Shown: in pieces, positions 1 through 10,595 of the stretch
How the letters are laid out: each line of letters opens with the position of its first letter
Position numbering within the stretch: position 1 is the stretch's first letter
Origin: Raphanus sativus
Taxonomy: Eukaryota > Streptophyta > Magnoliopsida > Brassicales > Brassicaceae
Assembly: GCF_000801105.2 (NCBI RefSeq)
Contig: NC_079515.1
Location: 33,503,407 to 33,567,406, forward strand
Length of the DNA: 64,000 nucleotides
Direction: 5' to 3'
Position numbers and translations under genes: made by a program
Notes under the pieces: model-generated
What the model saw: the letters and a program-made list of their open reading frames with translations, nothing else
What the model was told of the DNA's origin: nothing
Database searches by the model: none

Positions 1-348
1 TTAGATTTTGAAAAAGAATAGATTATAAGTTTAGTTTTAAAGATCTGAGATTAAAATATGAAAAACTTGTGTTTTTAGGATTGTGTTAAAATTTTGTGGT
101 TTAAAATTTTATTTAGGGTTTAGGGTATCATATAGTCACGAAATATTCATGACAAAATTGTGTCTATTTACAGTCACGCTTTCAAATGTGACTATTCCGT
201 GACTTTTTAGTCACGTTTTTTCATTTCGTGACCATTTTGTGACTTTTTTAGTCACGTTTTCCATTTCGTGATAGTTTCATGACTAATGCAAAAATAGTCA
301 CGATTTTCTGTGACCATTTCGTGTCTATATACATTTTTTCTACTAGTG
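1..348. mobile_element. CACTA (EnSpm-like) transposon, right end only
   Basis: The sequence ends in CTACTAGTG, the inverted form of a CACTAGTAG terminus typical of CACTA elements. From about 140 to 340 it holds many short subterminal repeats in both orientations (AGTCACG and GTGACT/CGTGAC). The rest of the element lies outside the window to the left. The next bases are TAC, which would be the 3-bp target duplication if TAC also precedes the other end. No transposase is visible here. Confidence 0.7.
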
Positions 349-1136
349 TACATTCACCCACCAATAAGAATTAGTTAATTGAGATTTGATATCTCTTAAA
401 AAAGGAAACCAAATAATAAGAATTTAATGAAATAAAATTATATTTTTAGATAAATAAAAAATAGTAGCAATTATAATTTTTTTTTTTAGTATTGATAAAT
501 CCGTTAAAAATAGTAAACCCTAAACTCTAAATTCTAAATACTAAACCCTAAATTCTAAATACTAAACCCTAAACCCTTAGGGAAAGCCTGAACCCTTGGG
601 CAAATCCTATACCCTAAATCGTTAATCTTAAACCCTAAACCCTTAATCATAAACCATAATATTAAGCCCTAAATTCTAAACACGAAACCCTAAACCCTAA
701 ACCCTAAACTCTTTGACAAATATTAAATCATAGACTCTTAATCCTAAACCATAAACCATTTTGGAATTTAGGATTTAAGGTTTAGTATTAGAAGTTATGA
801 TTTAGGGTTTAGGGATTAAGATTTAGTTTATGATTTAAGGTTTGGTTTAAATTTAAGGGTTTAGGGTATAAGATTTGCCCAAGGATTCAGGCTTTTCCTA
901 AGGGTTTAGGGTTTAGTATTTAGAACTTAGGGTTTAGAGTTTATAATTTAGGGTTTAAGGTTTAGTATTTTCTGACGGATTTATCAATATTAAAAAGAAT
1001 GCATTTTTTTGATGATTGCTACTATTTTTTATTTATCTAAAAACATAATTTTATTTCATTAAATCATTATTACTTGGTTTCTTTTTTTAAAAGATATCAA
1101 ATCTCAATTAACTAATTCATATTGTGGGTGAATGTA
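349..1136. repeat. Foldback element with telomere-like arms
   Basis: The first ~150 bases (from TACATTCACCCA) return as their inverse complement in the last ~150 bases, ending at 1136. The inner arms are degenerate CCCTAAA repeats (about 515-720) and their inverse TTTAGGG repeats (about 770-965), so nearly the whole 788 bp could fold into one hairpin. There is no ORF. The left tip coincides exactly with the end of the CACTA element, suggesting that element inserted into the tip of this one. Confidence 0.7.
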
Positions 1137-3061
1137 GAGATTCAGCTTAGGAGGTAAACCTAATTTTTGTTCATAAAGAATCTAAGTCATAGGTTGATTC
1201 AAAATTGACCGCACAACTACCAATCACAAATTTAGCTATGTACTCAAAATAATAATAAAGAAATGTATAAACAATTGCGCGTGTGAAGAAGCCAAAACGA
1301 AGGGGACCATTATGATTTATGACATCTAACAAATTTGTAGTTAACTTGTTAAAAATGTGTTAAAAATGAGTACGTTTTGTTTCGAACATTTGATCAAAAA
1401 TTAGTTATTGCAAGTCACTTGCTCCATTATGTTATTTCATATGTGCATGTAAGACGGTGGCTGGATGCGATGATGAAGTTCATGGAAGAACAGTGAGGAA
1501 CAGAAGATGAAGAAGACGGTACGAAGAAGAAGACGAAGGTGGATGTACGGCTGGATAGGTTAGTTAGTAAGTAGGTTTAATTTTGGTTTAGGTCTTTGGT
1601 TTAGTAATTTTCTATCTAGTTAGATTTACTTTTTAGTTTGTAAATCATATTTTTTAAACCAATTAATTATAAATAAATTTAAATAATAAAGAAATTTTAA
1701 ATATATAAATAAATTTAAATAAATAATTATATTTTTAATTTCTAAATAATTAAATAAAAATAATAAATAAATAAATTTAATGTAAATAATAACGAAATTA
1801 AACATCATTAAAAAATATATAATTGCATACAAAAAGTGCTATAATATATTACAATACGATAGCAGTACAAAAAGCCGCTATCAAATGTCCCTGATCTACC
1901 ATCACGAGCGATGATACAACATTTCGTAAACTGCTATCATATTGTTAAATAACGTTTTTCGTCCGCTAATAAAACTCATTTTTCTCATAGTACTATGAGA
2001 TGGGTATGGGTTTGGTTGAAGCGAGCAGACATACCATCCAAAAAAGGCATAGCCGTGGTACAATAAAAAGAGCCTGGAAGAAGAGCCAACGTAACGCAAA
2101 GAACATGGGAAAATATGGACTATGATCACGCCATTCTATTGATTCCTATGGTTTTCTTTGGAATAATAAGTCGAATATATATATATATAGATTGTGTACA
2201 ACCAAGAGTAGTAGTTTCTGACTGGTTTTCTTATTGATACTTATTTTGTTGCATTTTCTTCAGGCTTATTTCCTAACCTCCCTAAACGTAAGTGTATTCC
2301 ACTATAATTCTTTCCTCTATTCAGAAACCAGATACAACACAAAGATCAATTAACAAATTAACTTTAGAGAGATTAAGATCACATGAAGAGGACAATTATT
2401 TACTTTATCTTTGGAGAGGCTGGTGATTAGTTGTTGATGCTCTTCAGTAGTAAGTGACTAAATGTGTCCTTTAGGTACATCGTGGCAGCTGCAGCTTCAT
2501 CATGCCCACCTTTCCATGTCAATCCTTGAGTTATGTGCATACAAAGCGTTACAACTTTAGAAATTTAGTATCAGAAACGAAAGAAAGTAGAGGATATATA
2601 ATGTCTACATACATGTCACGAAGCAGACAGCCTTTGCCAATTTTGATATCCACATCATCATTTTCCTTCTCGAGATATTGGTATTAGACTATCAACCTTA
2701 CAAAGTACACCTAGGAGAGTTCATCTCCATATATATAGTGTATGAGATAGGTTAGGAACGCTTGGAAGCTGGATGGATGGATGAGGAGCTCATTTATTGC
2801 TATGAATGCCATCAATAAAGTCGCTAACAGTCAGTAAACCGGATCATCAAAGGAGAGTCGGATAGCCATAAATTCAGAGCACACCGTGACACATCAAAAC
2901 CGGAGACGGAAAACATCGACCCGGCAGCGAGCCTAGACTGGAACCTTGGGAGCCGCTAGCACTGATACTCGCTTGCATCATGGTATCCTAAAACATAATT
3001 TGATTCATAGCAAAAACAAAAAATCAGGAGGAGAATCTAAGGTGAAAACAATATCGGGAAC
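1137..3061. other. Intergenic DNA, no gene seen
   Basis: Mostly AT-rich sequence, with a purine-rich GAAGAAGA stretch around 1490-1540 and an extremely AT-rich block at 1640-1830. Short ORFs here have no recognisable family features. Confidence 0.6.
1184..1293 (+). repeat. Dispersed repeat, copy 1
   Basis: About 110 bp, from AAGTCATAGGTTGAT to GCGTGTGAAGAAGCC, recur at 14195-14310 with few differences, and partly again at 14311-14385. This is probably a fragment of an unidentified mobile element. Confidence 0.7.
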
Positions 3062-3382
3062 ATGAGGATAACCACGATAAGATTCAATACAGACTGCACG
3101 GACCTGGTGGACATGATTACAAACCCGGAAGAGTGGCCAGCATTCGCGACAGAGATCGGGATATTCCGGAGTCTCCAAGACGATTTTGAGGATGTGAGAC
3201 TATCTCATATTCCCCGAAACATGAATGGACGGACAGATGTCTCTAGCAAAAGAAGCAAGAAAGAGAGGTTACATCTTTTCCCATATAGATCAGATCCGGT
3301 CAGATGGAGGGGCTCCTCGGAGACTCGGCTCGTCGGACCACCATTTGATCTAATGAAGATGGGCAGTTGACAAAAAAAAAAA
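3062..3382 (+). pseudogene. LINE remnant: C-terminal RNase H-like domain plus A tail
   Basis: The 102-codon frame reads like the C-terminal RNase H-like domain (RVT_3 type) attached to plant LINE reverse transcriptases. It contains RFNTDCTDLVDMI, then PEEWPAFATEI, then LSHIPRNMNGRTD, where the Asp is the usual last acidic residue. It is followed by a short C-terminal tail, a stop, GGGCAGTTGAC and an A run (3372-3382), the common 3' end of Brassicaceae LINEs. The reverse transcriptase and endonuclease parts are absent upstream, so this is a 5'-truncated copy. No matching target-site duplication was found. Confidence 0.7.
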
Positions 3383-3429
3383 GACTCTCCGTCGAGGATG
3401 GGAACATGCGATTTCGTTTTTTTTTTCTG

Positions 3430-3660
3430 GAGCTCATTAGGGTTACATAGGCATCATTATTATCTCGGGCCGAAACGAATCACACGACAACTTCCTAAGC
3501 CAAGCCCAATCACAGAGCTAAGAAGCCCAATACGCAGAACTTAATGAAACGGAACATTTAGGCGAGCGTGGACACGTGTTGGTTGGAGAACACTCGACTT
3601 TCACTGCTGGACGCTGACGTGGCAAACTGTAAGAGAAGAAACATTTTTTATATAAATAGA
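3430..3660 (-). mobile_element. Possible Helitron 5' end (minus strand)
   Basis: Read on the minus strand, the segment begins A|TCTATTTATATAAAA and continues to GCCACGTCAGCGTCCAGC. The gene-bearing Helitron starting at 46092 begins A|TCTTTATATATAAAG and continues to GCCACGTCAGATTCCAGC, so the two 5' ends appear related. It also holds a G-box (CACGTGT). No matching 3' hairpin and CTAG end was found further left, so only the 5' end is proposed. Confidence 0.4.
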
Positions 3661-5868
3661 TTTGACCCCGGTAAGAAGCTGAGTGAGCTCCGCCACTTCG
3701 CAAATGGTTAAAACATGAGATAATTGGAATCCTTAACCATAAAATCGAGCATAATTAGACTTGTACCCCATTAATCTCATAATCAATTTTGTGACAATTT
3801 TACCCCTATCGAGAAACTAGGCATGTAAACTATACATGTAATCATATCCGTTTTTGTGTCTGTTTGTATCAGTCTATATTATAGCTTGTGTTTATAGATA
3901 TAAATCTTTATTTGCTAACAAAATATCATTCAATGAAGAGAAGAAAGAAATCGAAAGAAAAAGAAAGAGAGAATAAACATGAAGAAAAAGAAAAATCAAA
4001 GATTTAAATATGAAGAAGAAGAGAAATCAAAGATAAAGATGAACTCAACAAATTTATGCCAATCCAGACCATCACCACCAAATAAAAATCAATTTCATTT
4101 TGTTTTCCCAACAGTCCACAAATAATTTTTGTATACTTTGCATTTCTCTCGTAAAGTTTATTTTCTATTTGCAATATTTTATGTTATAAGTTTTATTTTA
4201 TTTTTTATTTTGATAGTCATAGTTCTAAGATTATTGATATAAGATTTGTTATCTGATATATTATTTTATAAATCGTTGTTATATGGTAAATGGTTTGATA
4301 TCTGACACATATTTTGTTACCTGCAACCCTAAAGCAGCCGAATCAGATTTTTTTCCAACTTTTTTCTTTAATTTTCTTGGTGATTTGAGTCATTTAACCT
4401 TGTTTTTTTCGTTAATGAAGACAAATTTTGATAGATTCATGATGAAATTGTCGATTTCGAACTTTAAAAACCCAGATTTTTTGTGTTTTTTTTTGAATAA
4501 GGCATAAACGCCATGGAATTTGACCGTGAAATGCTTAAACACCAAGTAATTAGATGAAATTGCCGCATTTAAAAACCTAATATGCTATATTTCATTATAC
4601 CCAAGTTTCCCAGAAAAAATACATTCAAAAATCCTACAGGACACAACACTAAAAACAATTTGTGGTGTAAAAATAAGGTTGGCGTGAAAACTAAAGTGAT
4701 CTATCTTCTGATTCACGAATCTGAACATGCCTTTGTTGTTCTGACACTGTTGTTTGCCCAACCTACGAAATCTGCAAGTGTATCTTTGGTTGTTAGGGAG
4801 ATCACCGAAAAACATGTCAAAGCTGAGAACATTAAAGTCTAAACCAAACATAAATTATATTTATTAGATCTATTATATCCATCAATTACCAACTCTATAA
4901 TTTGAGCTCGAATTGGGTATATTACCCTAAATCACCCTTAATACATAGCATACCACTTTAATTAGCAACATTATGTTCTTATAAAATGCATATGTTAGTA
5001 TTTTTCTCTAAAATAAAGAAAGCAAACCCATACCTGTTATATTCCCGCATCCCAAATTTCTTTCTCACAGGAAATAAGTGTGGGAAAGGCGAGTTAACCC
5101 CGTAAAGTTGTGTTTGGTCTTTTGTAAATAATAACATGATGCTTCATGTTAGCCTAAGTTCTTTTTTTTCGGGCAAAATGTTAGCCTAAGTTTGTTTTTG
5201 TATTTTTTTTAACGCTGATTTATTATGATATTACAATTATTAGGAAGATTACATAGACGATTCGACAACCGACAATACTACCTGTTTTATGAAGATCTAT
5301 GTCTGACTGCATCATCTGAGCCGTCCTACGAAAATCCATCTCTGACCATATTTATTTGCACCATGTTTAAAATCCCTTGTAATCTTTTTTTCCCATAATA
5401 TGCATAGTTACCTAATAAATCGCACTCTTTCCAGAGCTTTTAAACTTTAACCATTAAACTACGATAGTTCCACGAGTTTGTTTTTGTATTTAGTTTACAA
5501 AAAAAAAAGTATGTTTGTACACGATGTACAGTCTTCACAATTGTTCAGCATAGCCGGACTTAGAAATAATCAAAGACCCATATCCAAAAGATTACAATAT
5601 TTTTAAAAAAGAAATTATAATATACAAAAAACTGTACAAACGTAAGAAAAACTATAAACAAAAGTTAAGTTTCTATAATTCTGATAAAATGAAAATAGTT
5701 TAAAATTCCTATATAATCTTATGTAATCTTTTATATCTTACATAACTTGTTTTATATACATTTTGCAACCAAAAAAAAATTACAACAAATCATATATATA
5801 TTCTCACAAATTAATATATAATAAATATACTATTAATTGAAGTCTTAGTACAGGTTGAAGTTTCATTA
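3661..5868. other. Intergenic DNA, no gene seen
   Basis: AT-rich sequence with a purine-rich run at 3930-4040. Overlapping short ORFs on both strands at 4582-4851 are not recognisable. Nothing else can be supported. Confidence 0.55.
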
Positions 5869-6045
5869 GAATATTTCCTTGTTCTAAAACGCGCCGCCTA
5901 GGGCCGCAAAATCGCCGGAAAATCGTGATGCGGCCATCAAGCGTGGCGAATAGGAGTGATTCGGTGAAACAATCGGAATCCCAAAAAAATCTTAAGTTTT
6001 GACCCGTTTTCGCTTATAAATCGTTTGGTATACGTAAGTTTCTAA

Positions 6046-7018
6046 GGGGGGGGGGGGTTATTGGGAGATAAATTTGCATAGAGTTTGTGAATTTTAAGAA
6101 TTGATAGATTTTAAAAATTATGTGGATTGTGAAAATTGTATATACATTGACTTATAAAATTTGATCATAACTTCCTTAGATTGATATAGATTTTCATCAA
6201 TTTGGCTTACCAAAAGAGTTTTCATTAAAGAGATGTACTTGGCTTATATATATATATATATATATACAAAGAGTAATAAAGAAATAATAAAATTAATAAT
6301 TTTTTTAAAAATTGAATTATATGTTTTAAATTCGAAATTATTATAAAAGTTAGATTTTTTTTTCATTTAAAAAAATCTTTTTGCAATTTGAAAATAATTT
6401 TCAAACTATTTTCAGATTTTTTATTTTCAGATTTTTAATATTTATAGATTTAATTATATATTCAAAAATGATAAAACAACATAATAATTATTATATGTTG
6501 AAACTGTAAAGGTATAGTTTCGAAATATATGTTTTTAAATTTGAACTTTTTATATAATTTTTTTTCATTTTTCAATTTCTTTATTTTTTTGAAATTAGAA
6601 AAATATTTTAAAAAGTTTTTAACTTTATTACATTTTTATAATATATATATTAAGTTGTGATTTGTATTATGTTAAAATTGCTTTGTATTATTTCATTATT
6701 CTATTTTGTGTGTTTTTGTATGTGAGTGTATTTTATTGCATAGATTTCAAAAATCTTATGGGTATAGTTGATATTCTCAAAGTTGAGTCTTATGAGTAAA
6801 AACAAAGAAAATTTACATCCCAATAACAATAGATTTCAATAGAATGTTAAAATCAATAAAAACTAAACTTTTCCAATAACCAAAGATTTTGAGTGGAATT
6901 TAAAAATCATCACCCCAATAACAATGGATTCTATTCAGATTTTAAAAATTCATAAACCAATAACAATAGAATCTCAAAATTTAATAACTCTTCTTAAATT
7001 CTTCTACCAATAACCCCC
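6046..7018. mobile_element. PIF/Harbinger-like non-autonomous element, nested
   Basis: It begins with a run of G followed by TTATTGGGAG and ends in CTACCAATAACCCCC, giving inverted termini of the form GGGGGTTATTGG. It is flanked on both sides by TAA (6043-6045 and 7019-7021), the 3-bp target duplication of this superfamily. The interior is very AT-rich and has no ORF. It lies inside the 5877-7403 transposon, so it inserted later. Confidence 0.75.
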
Positions 7019-7199
7019 TAAGAAATTGATTGGAAACAGGAGAAAAAATGGCGGAAAATGATGTAAAACTCATCATATTTGAAGAGCCGTCGCGATGAAC
7101 TGCAAAAAACCCTAAAATCAGAAAGAGGAAGACGACCTTGAAATGACGAAATTACCCCTCATTAACTCAAAAACTCGAAATCATGCAAAAAAGCATTTA

Positions 7200-7262
7200 C
7201 CATTGCTCGAACCCGGGTTGTTCAAGCATTTAATGGGAGGGAATCCCGCTAGGCCATGCCAT
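7200..7262 (-). other. tRNA-like segment (pol III box motifs)
   Basis: On the minus strand TGGCCTAGCGG resembles an A box and GGTTCGAGCAA resembles a B box, spaced about as in a tRNA gene. The flanks do not pair as an acceptor stem, so this is not a tRNA gene. It sits inside a DNA transposon. It could be a relic of a SINE or a captured tRNA. Confidence 0.4.
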
Positions 7263-7411
7263 CTTTATTGTATTCTTTTACAAATGTAAATATATAAACA
7301 AAATAAATCGGCGTTTAATCCCCGCAAAATCTCCGATTTTTTTCATTCGGCGCTAGGCGCAACCCAAGCGTACGAGGTACGCCTAGCGAGTTTCTGAACA
7401 GGGGAATATTT

Positions 7412-7974
7412 TAAGACCATGTGGTGAGATCCGGCTCTTATTCATCGAACATTTATTGCAAGCTTCATAGCAAATATTTTATCTATAGTCTGCTTTTTTT
7501 AAATTTTGACTATCGTTTCTCCCTCCACATGCTTCATGACTTGTCGAACTTCTTATATGTGGCACGGCAATAAAGAAGTATGATCATAGTCAGTTTTTTT
7601 TATCGATAACTTAACTTGCATGTTATTCACTTTCATTTCGTGTTCGGTTACCTTTGCGAACAAACTTATTGCTGTTGGTCCATTTTGATTATGAGCATTA
7701 ATGAATACGAACATTCAATAAGCGTAGAACATTAATGAAAAGTTGAAAACGAAATAACAAAACAAGACCGTGATACAAAGTTAATGTGTTAAAGCTGACG
7801 TTAATGCCTTCTTAACTTTTAAAAGTGATGATGATCAAGCAAGGTAACTTAACTATATGCCTAACTAAAGCCAAACTAAACCAAAAATCTGAAACGCAAT
7901 TTTACTATTTGGTTTCCGTTTCTACAAACCCCAGATTATCATAATCAGATGAAACATAACCACATATAGTCTAG
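7412..7974. other. Intergenic; right part matches PAP29 3' flank
   Basis: Nothing is seen in 7412-7830. From about 7840 the sequence (GATCAAGCAAGGTAACTTAA and later TATTTGGTTTCCGTTTCTA) matches the downstream flank of PAP29 at about 11910-12067. The duplication that made the neighbouring exon fragment therefore included the 3' untranslated region. Confidence 0.6.
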
Positions 7975-8451
7975 TCATAAGCGACAAACACCCGATCCCC
8001 TTGGAGAACTGTTCCAAAGAACCTGAGCATCAATAATAGAGAGATGCTCATCATCAAGTCTCTTCCATGTCCTGATCGATTTTACATCTCCCCAGCTTCC
8101 TGTACCCTTCTTGTTCAAATCAGCAACCACAACTCTCGTCCTCCTCTCCCACCCAGCTTTACCATACGCATGGTATCCAAACCCACCACCATAGCATAGA
8201 TTCACACCTTTGAGTTCACCGCAAAAGTCGTTGACATGGTCATGACCCACAAACACTGATTTTACATCACCTCTAGCTACCAATGTTGTGAAGAACCCTG
8301 AGTTTGTGGTAGCCGAGCCTGTAGCTTCTTGTCTCACTCCTTTTGTGGCGCTCTTTGTGTCGAAGTTATCAAACTCCGGTAATGGAATGTGGAAGTAAGC
8401 TAGTCCTGGAGCTGTACCTTGTTGAGGATTAGGCTCTTCATTGTATTCCCT
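7975..8451 (-). pseudogene. Duplicated last exon of PAP29 (fragment)
   Basis: This is a second copy of the terminal PAP29 exon. It has the same length as the functional exon (477 nt), is still open, starts at the same intron acceptor (CACAG|AGGGAATAC) and ends at a stop after SGVCRL. It keeps the YFHIPLPEF and GHDHVNDFCGEL phosphoesterase motifs with only scattered substitutions relative to 12068-12544. The upstream exons, with the other metal ligands and the signal peptide, are absent: homology stops a few bases inside the intron. It cannot encode a complete purple acid phosphatase. The intact frame suggests either a recent duplication or a chance lack of frame-breaking mutations. Confidence 0.85.
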
Positions 8452-8867
8452 CTGTGATCATCATCAATATTAATGGTAATAAAATTAAAAATTAATATTA
8501 ATAAAACTATATATCATATATTGCCATGTCATCAGCACATTCTCATTCTCTCTAATTCCGTTGAACTCCTCTTGAACCAGACCATAACTATCTAGCTCTT
8601 CATCTCCTTCTTTCTCAATCTCAACGTACAAATCCTTTAAGCCTTCTTGACATTATATTGAAACCTCTTCATCTTCCCTCCCTCTCTCCATCCTCACTAC
8701 ATAGGCGATGGCTACACTCAAAATCCAAAGTTTCTTCACAGACGATGACAATAATTCTAGCCATAGCGTCCAATCTTGGTTAGTTGTCGCTTCTCCATTG
8801 TAGGTAACTTAATAATAGCTTTTCTATTCAGTAGTTTTTTTTTTGATTCAATAGTTTCCAAATTAAA
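8452..8867. other. Intergenic DNA, no gene seen
   Basis: The stretch just after the truncated PAP29 exon has no PAP29 similarity. At 8520-8740 it is richer in C and T and has short open stretches on the minus strand with no recognisable domain. It may be another gene fragment, but this cannot be supported. Confidence 0.4.
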
Positions 8868-9596
8868 TGGGGCTGATCTACTTGGCTAGAGGGTGAGGCA
8901 TGTGCCCCATACCAATCTTGTATTTTTTTTTTGTTTAACATCATTTTGTGCATGTAAATGAGTAAATCTAGCATGTTTGGTCAAAATCGATTAACGGTGC
9001 CACACACATCACATTTGGACATACTTTTCTCCCATCTTTTGTTTTGTTTTTTAGTGTCAAATTTAATACATCTACTTACTCTTTGTTCTCATATTTTAAC
9101 TTATATATCATTTATTGTTCTATTAAATTTGTTATATCCGTCTAATTTGTTCAGTTTTGCTGTGTAAATATCAATCTTGAATTTCAAATTTCTTATTTTA
9201 TATCCCTTTGTTTGTAAAAGTTAATATTTTCTACTTGATGCATATTAAAAATATATTAAAATTTAATAATAAACATATTATCTTGTGATTAACTAATAGT
9301 AGTTCAATACTTTTTTTCTTCAGATTTTACAATTTATCACTATTTTTCTGTCGACATAAACATTTAATAAACATGTAAAATATAATTAGTTAAAATTTTG
9401 AAAATGTAAAATATATATCTTAAAAATATATTTTAAACATTATCTAACGGAAATATAATTTAGTTAGTAAAATATTTATTGAAAACATATTATTATTTGA
9501 AAATAATATAATAAAACTGAAAAAAATATTTAAATAAATTATATATATACACTGTGCCCCATACCAAATATTTTTCTAGATCCGCCCCTGAATCTA
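8868..9596. mobile_element. Degenerate hAT-like non-autonomous element
   Basis: The right end TCTAGATCCGCCCCTG is the inverse of CAGGGGCGGATCTAGA. The left end GGGGCTGATCTACTTGG is a decayed version of the same terminus. Matching inner blocks (TGTGCCCCATACCA) occur near both ends. The interior is AT-rich with no transposase. No convincing 8-bp target duplication remains. Confidence 0.45.
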
Positions 9597-10176
9597 ACCA
9601 CCACTTGCGCTTCTGTTTATATCTGAAATTGCTTAGAACCCTTAGGGCGATGTATTCAATTTAGCATTTCATGTGATTTGATTTTTAATAGAGTTTTAGA
9701 TGATTTTAATAAGTTGCAGAGATTTAGGTGATTTTTGTTAAACTACTCTAGAATATCACCTAAAACAATGTGATTTGAGTTTTATTTTTTTAACTAAGAA
9801 ACTCCACCCAAACACCCTAAGGGGGTGTTATTGGTTTATGTATTTTAATGGATTTGAAAATACAAGTTAAATCTAGTGTTATTGGTTATGTGATTTTAGA
9901 ATCTATATTCAAATTCATTGTTATTGGTTCTATGATTTTAAAATCTATATTCAAATCCACTATTATTGGTTTTATGATTTCAAAAATAGATTTTAAAATC
10001 AGATGTTATTCAATAATAATGATTTGTATAAGGATTTGATTTTAAAATTGGATTTGGATGGTTTCATTAGTGATTTTAAAGTTAAAAATACAAAGGAGCA
10101 AATATTGAGTTGACCTTTGATATTTTGATGGATATGTATTATTGGTTTTCCACTCACAAAGCACTCACACTTTTGA

Positions 10177-10295
10177 AAGTTTTCTTCTTTTTTTTTTTTG
10201 AAAATTTCCAATAGTCCAATTTCTATATTTTCTTGACGTAAGTTTTCTTCTTTTTTTTTGAAAATTTCCAATAGTCCAATTCCTAACGTAAGTAT
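10177..10295 (+). repeat. Tandem duplication upstream of the Myb/SANT ORF
   Basis: A unit of about 62 bp (AGTTTTCTTC, T run, GAAAATTTCCAATAGTCCAA) is present twice in a row, 70-190 bp before the ATG of the element's ORF. It lies in the presumed promoter or leader. Confidence 0.7.
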
Positions 10296-10367
10296 ATATA
10301 ATCTCTCTATTATACGTTAGACAACCAACACAATTAAAAAAACACTTTAAAACCCTAAAGAGCATCA

Positions 10368-10595
10368 ATGGAAGAATCACAACAAGAAAGTGAAAAAAGT
10401 TCTTATGTTCAATGGAATCCTCAAGAAAACAGAACTTTGATAAATCTACTTTTAGATTGTGTTGCTGCAGGTTTACTTGATAGAAATGGTCTATTCAGCA
10501 AATTCACAGTAGAGAGAAGAATCCTATCTATTCTCAATCGAATGCATGGGAGCTCCAAAGTTACAAATATGTGGACAGATTTTATGTTATCATGA
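10368..10595 (+). CDS. Truncated Myb/SANT-like DNA-binding protein of a Harbinger element
   Basis: The predicted 75-residue protein has an acidic and polar N-terminus, then WNPQENRTLINLLLDCVAAGL, LDRNGLFSKF and ERRILSILNRM. This matches the pattern of the plant Myb/SANT-like domain (Trp, a helix with Leu/Ile-Leu, a Gly-rich loop, a second helix). The third, DNA-recognition helix is missing or altered, since the frame stops soon after NMWTDF, about 15-20 residues before a full domain would end. In PIF/Harbinger elements a Myb-like partner helps the transposase reach the nucleus and bind the ends. Here no transposase accompanies it. The start was chosen as the first ATG (GCATCAATGG) after a leader with TATA-like sequence. 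Whether it is expressed is unknown; a decayed ORF is equally possible. Confidence 0.5.
   Translation: MEESQQESEKSSYVQWNPQENRTLINLLLDCVAAGLLDRNGLFSKFTVERRILSILNRMHGSSKVTNMWTDFMLS

Larger units (their letters stand above)
5877..7403. mobile_element. TIR DNA transposon with 8-bp target duplication
   Basis: The left end CCTTGTTCTAAAACGCG and the inverse of the right end, CCCTGTTCAGAAACTCG, are imperfect terminal inverted repeats. Both ends are flanked by the same 8 bases, GAATATTT (5869-5876 and 7404-7411), as expected for a hAT-type insertion. The element has no transposase ORF. It contains a complete Harbinger-like insertion (6046-7018) and a tRNA-like block near its right end. Without the nested insertion it would be about 550 bp. 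Confidence 0.75.

Noticed and set aside
510..970. Possible telomere or subtelomere because of TTTAGGG repeats
   Set aside because: The repeats are degenerate, occur in both orientations and form arms of a foldback element inside a gene-containing region.
4585..4851. Opposed ORFs of 86-88 codons on both strands, one vaguely leucine-rich
   Set aside because: No motif or conserved residues could be matched; overlapping open frames on both strands are common by chance.
7200..7262. A functional tRNA gene
   Set aside because: Only A- and B-box-like motifs are present; acceptor and anticodon stems do not pair.
9999..10380. Minus-strand ORFs with repeated EIFKKKEENL motifs
   Set aside because: They translate the T-rich tandem duplication upstream of the Myb/SANT ORF.
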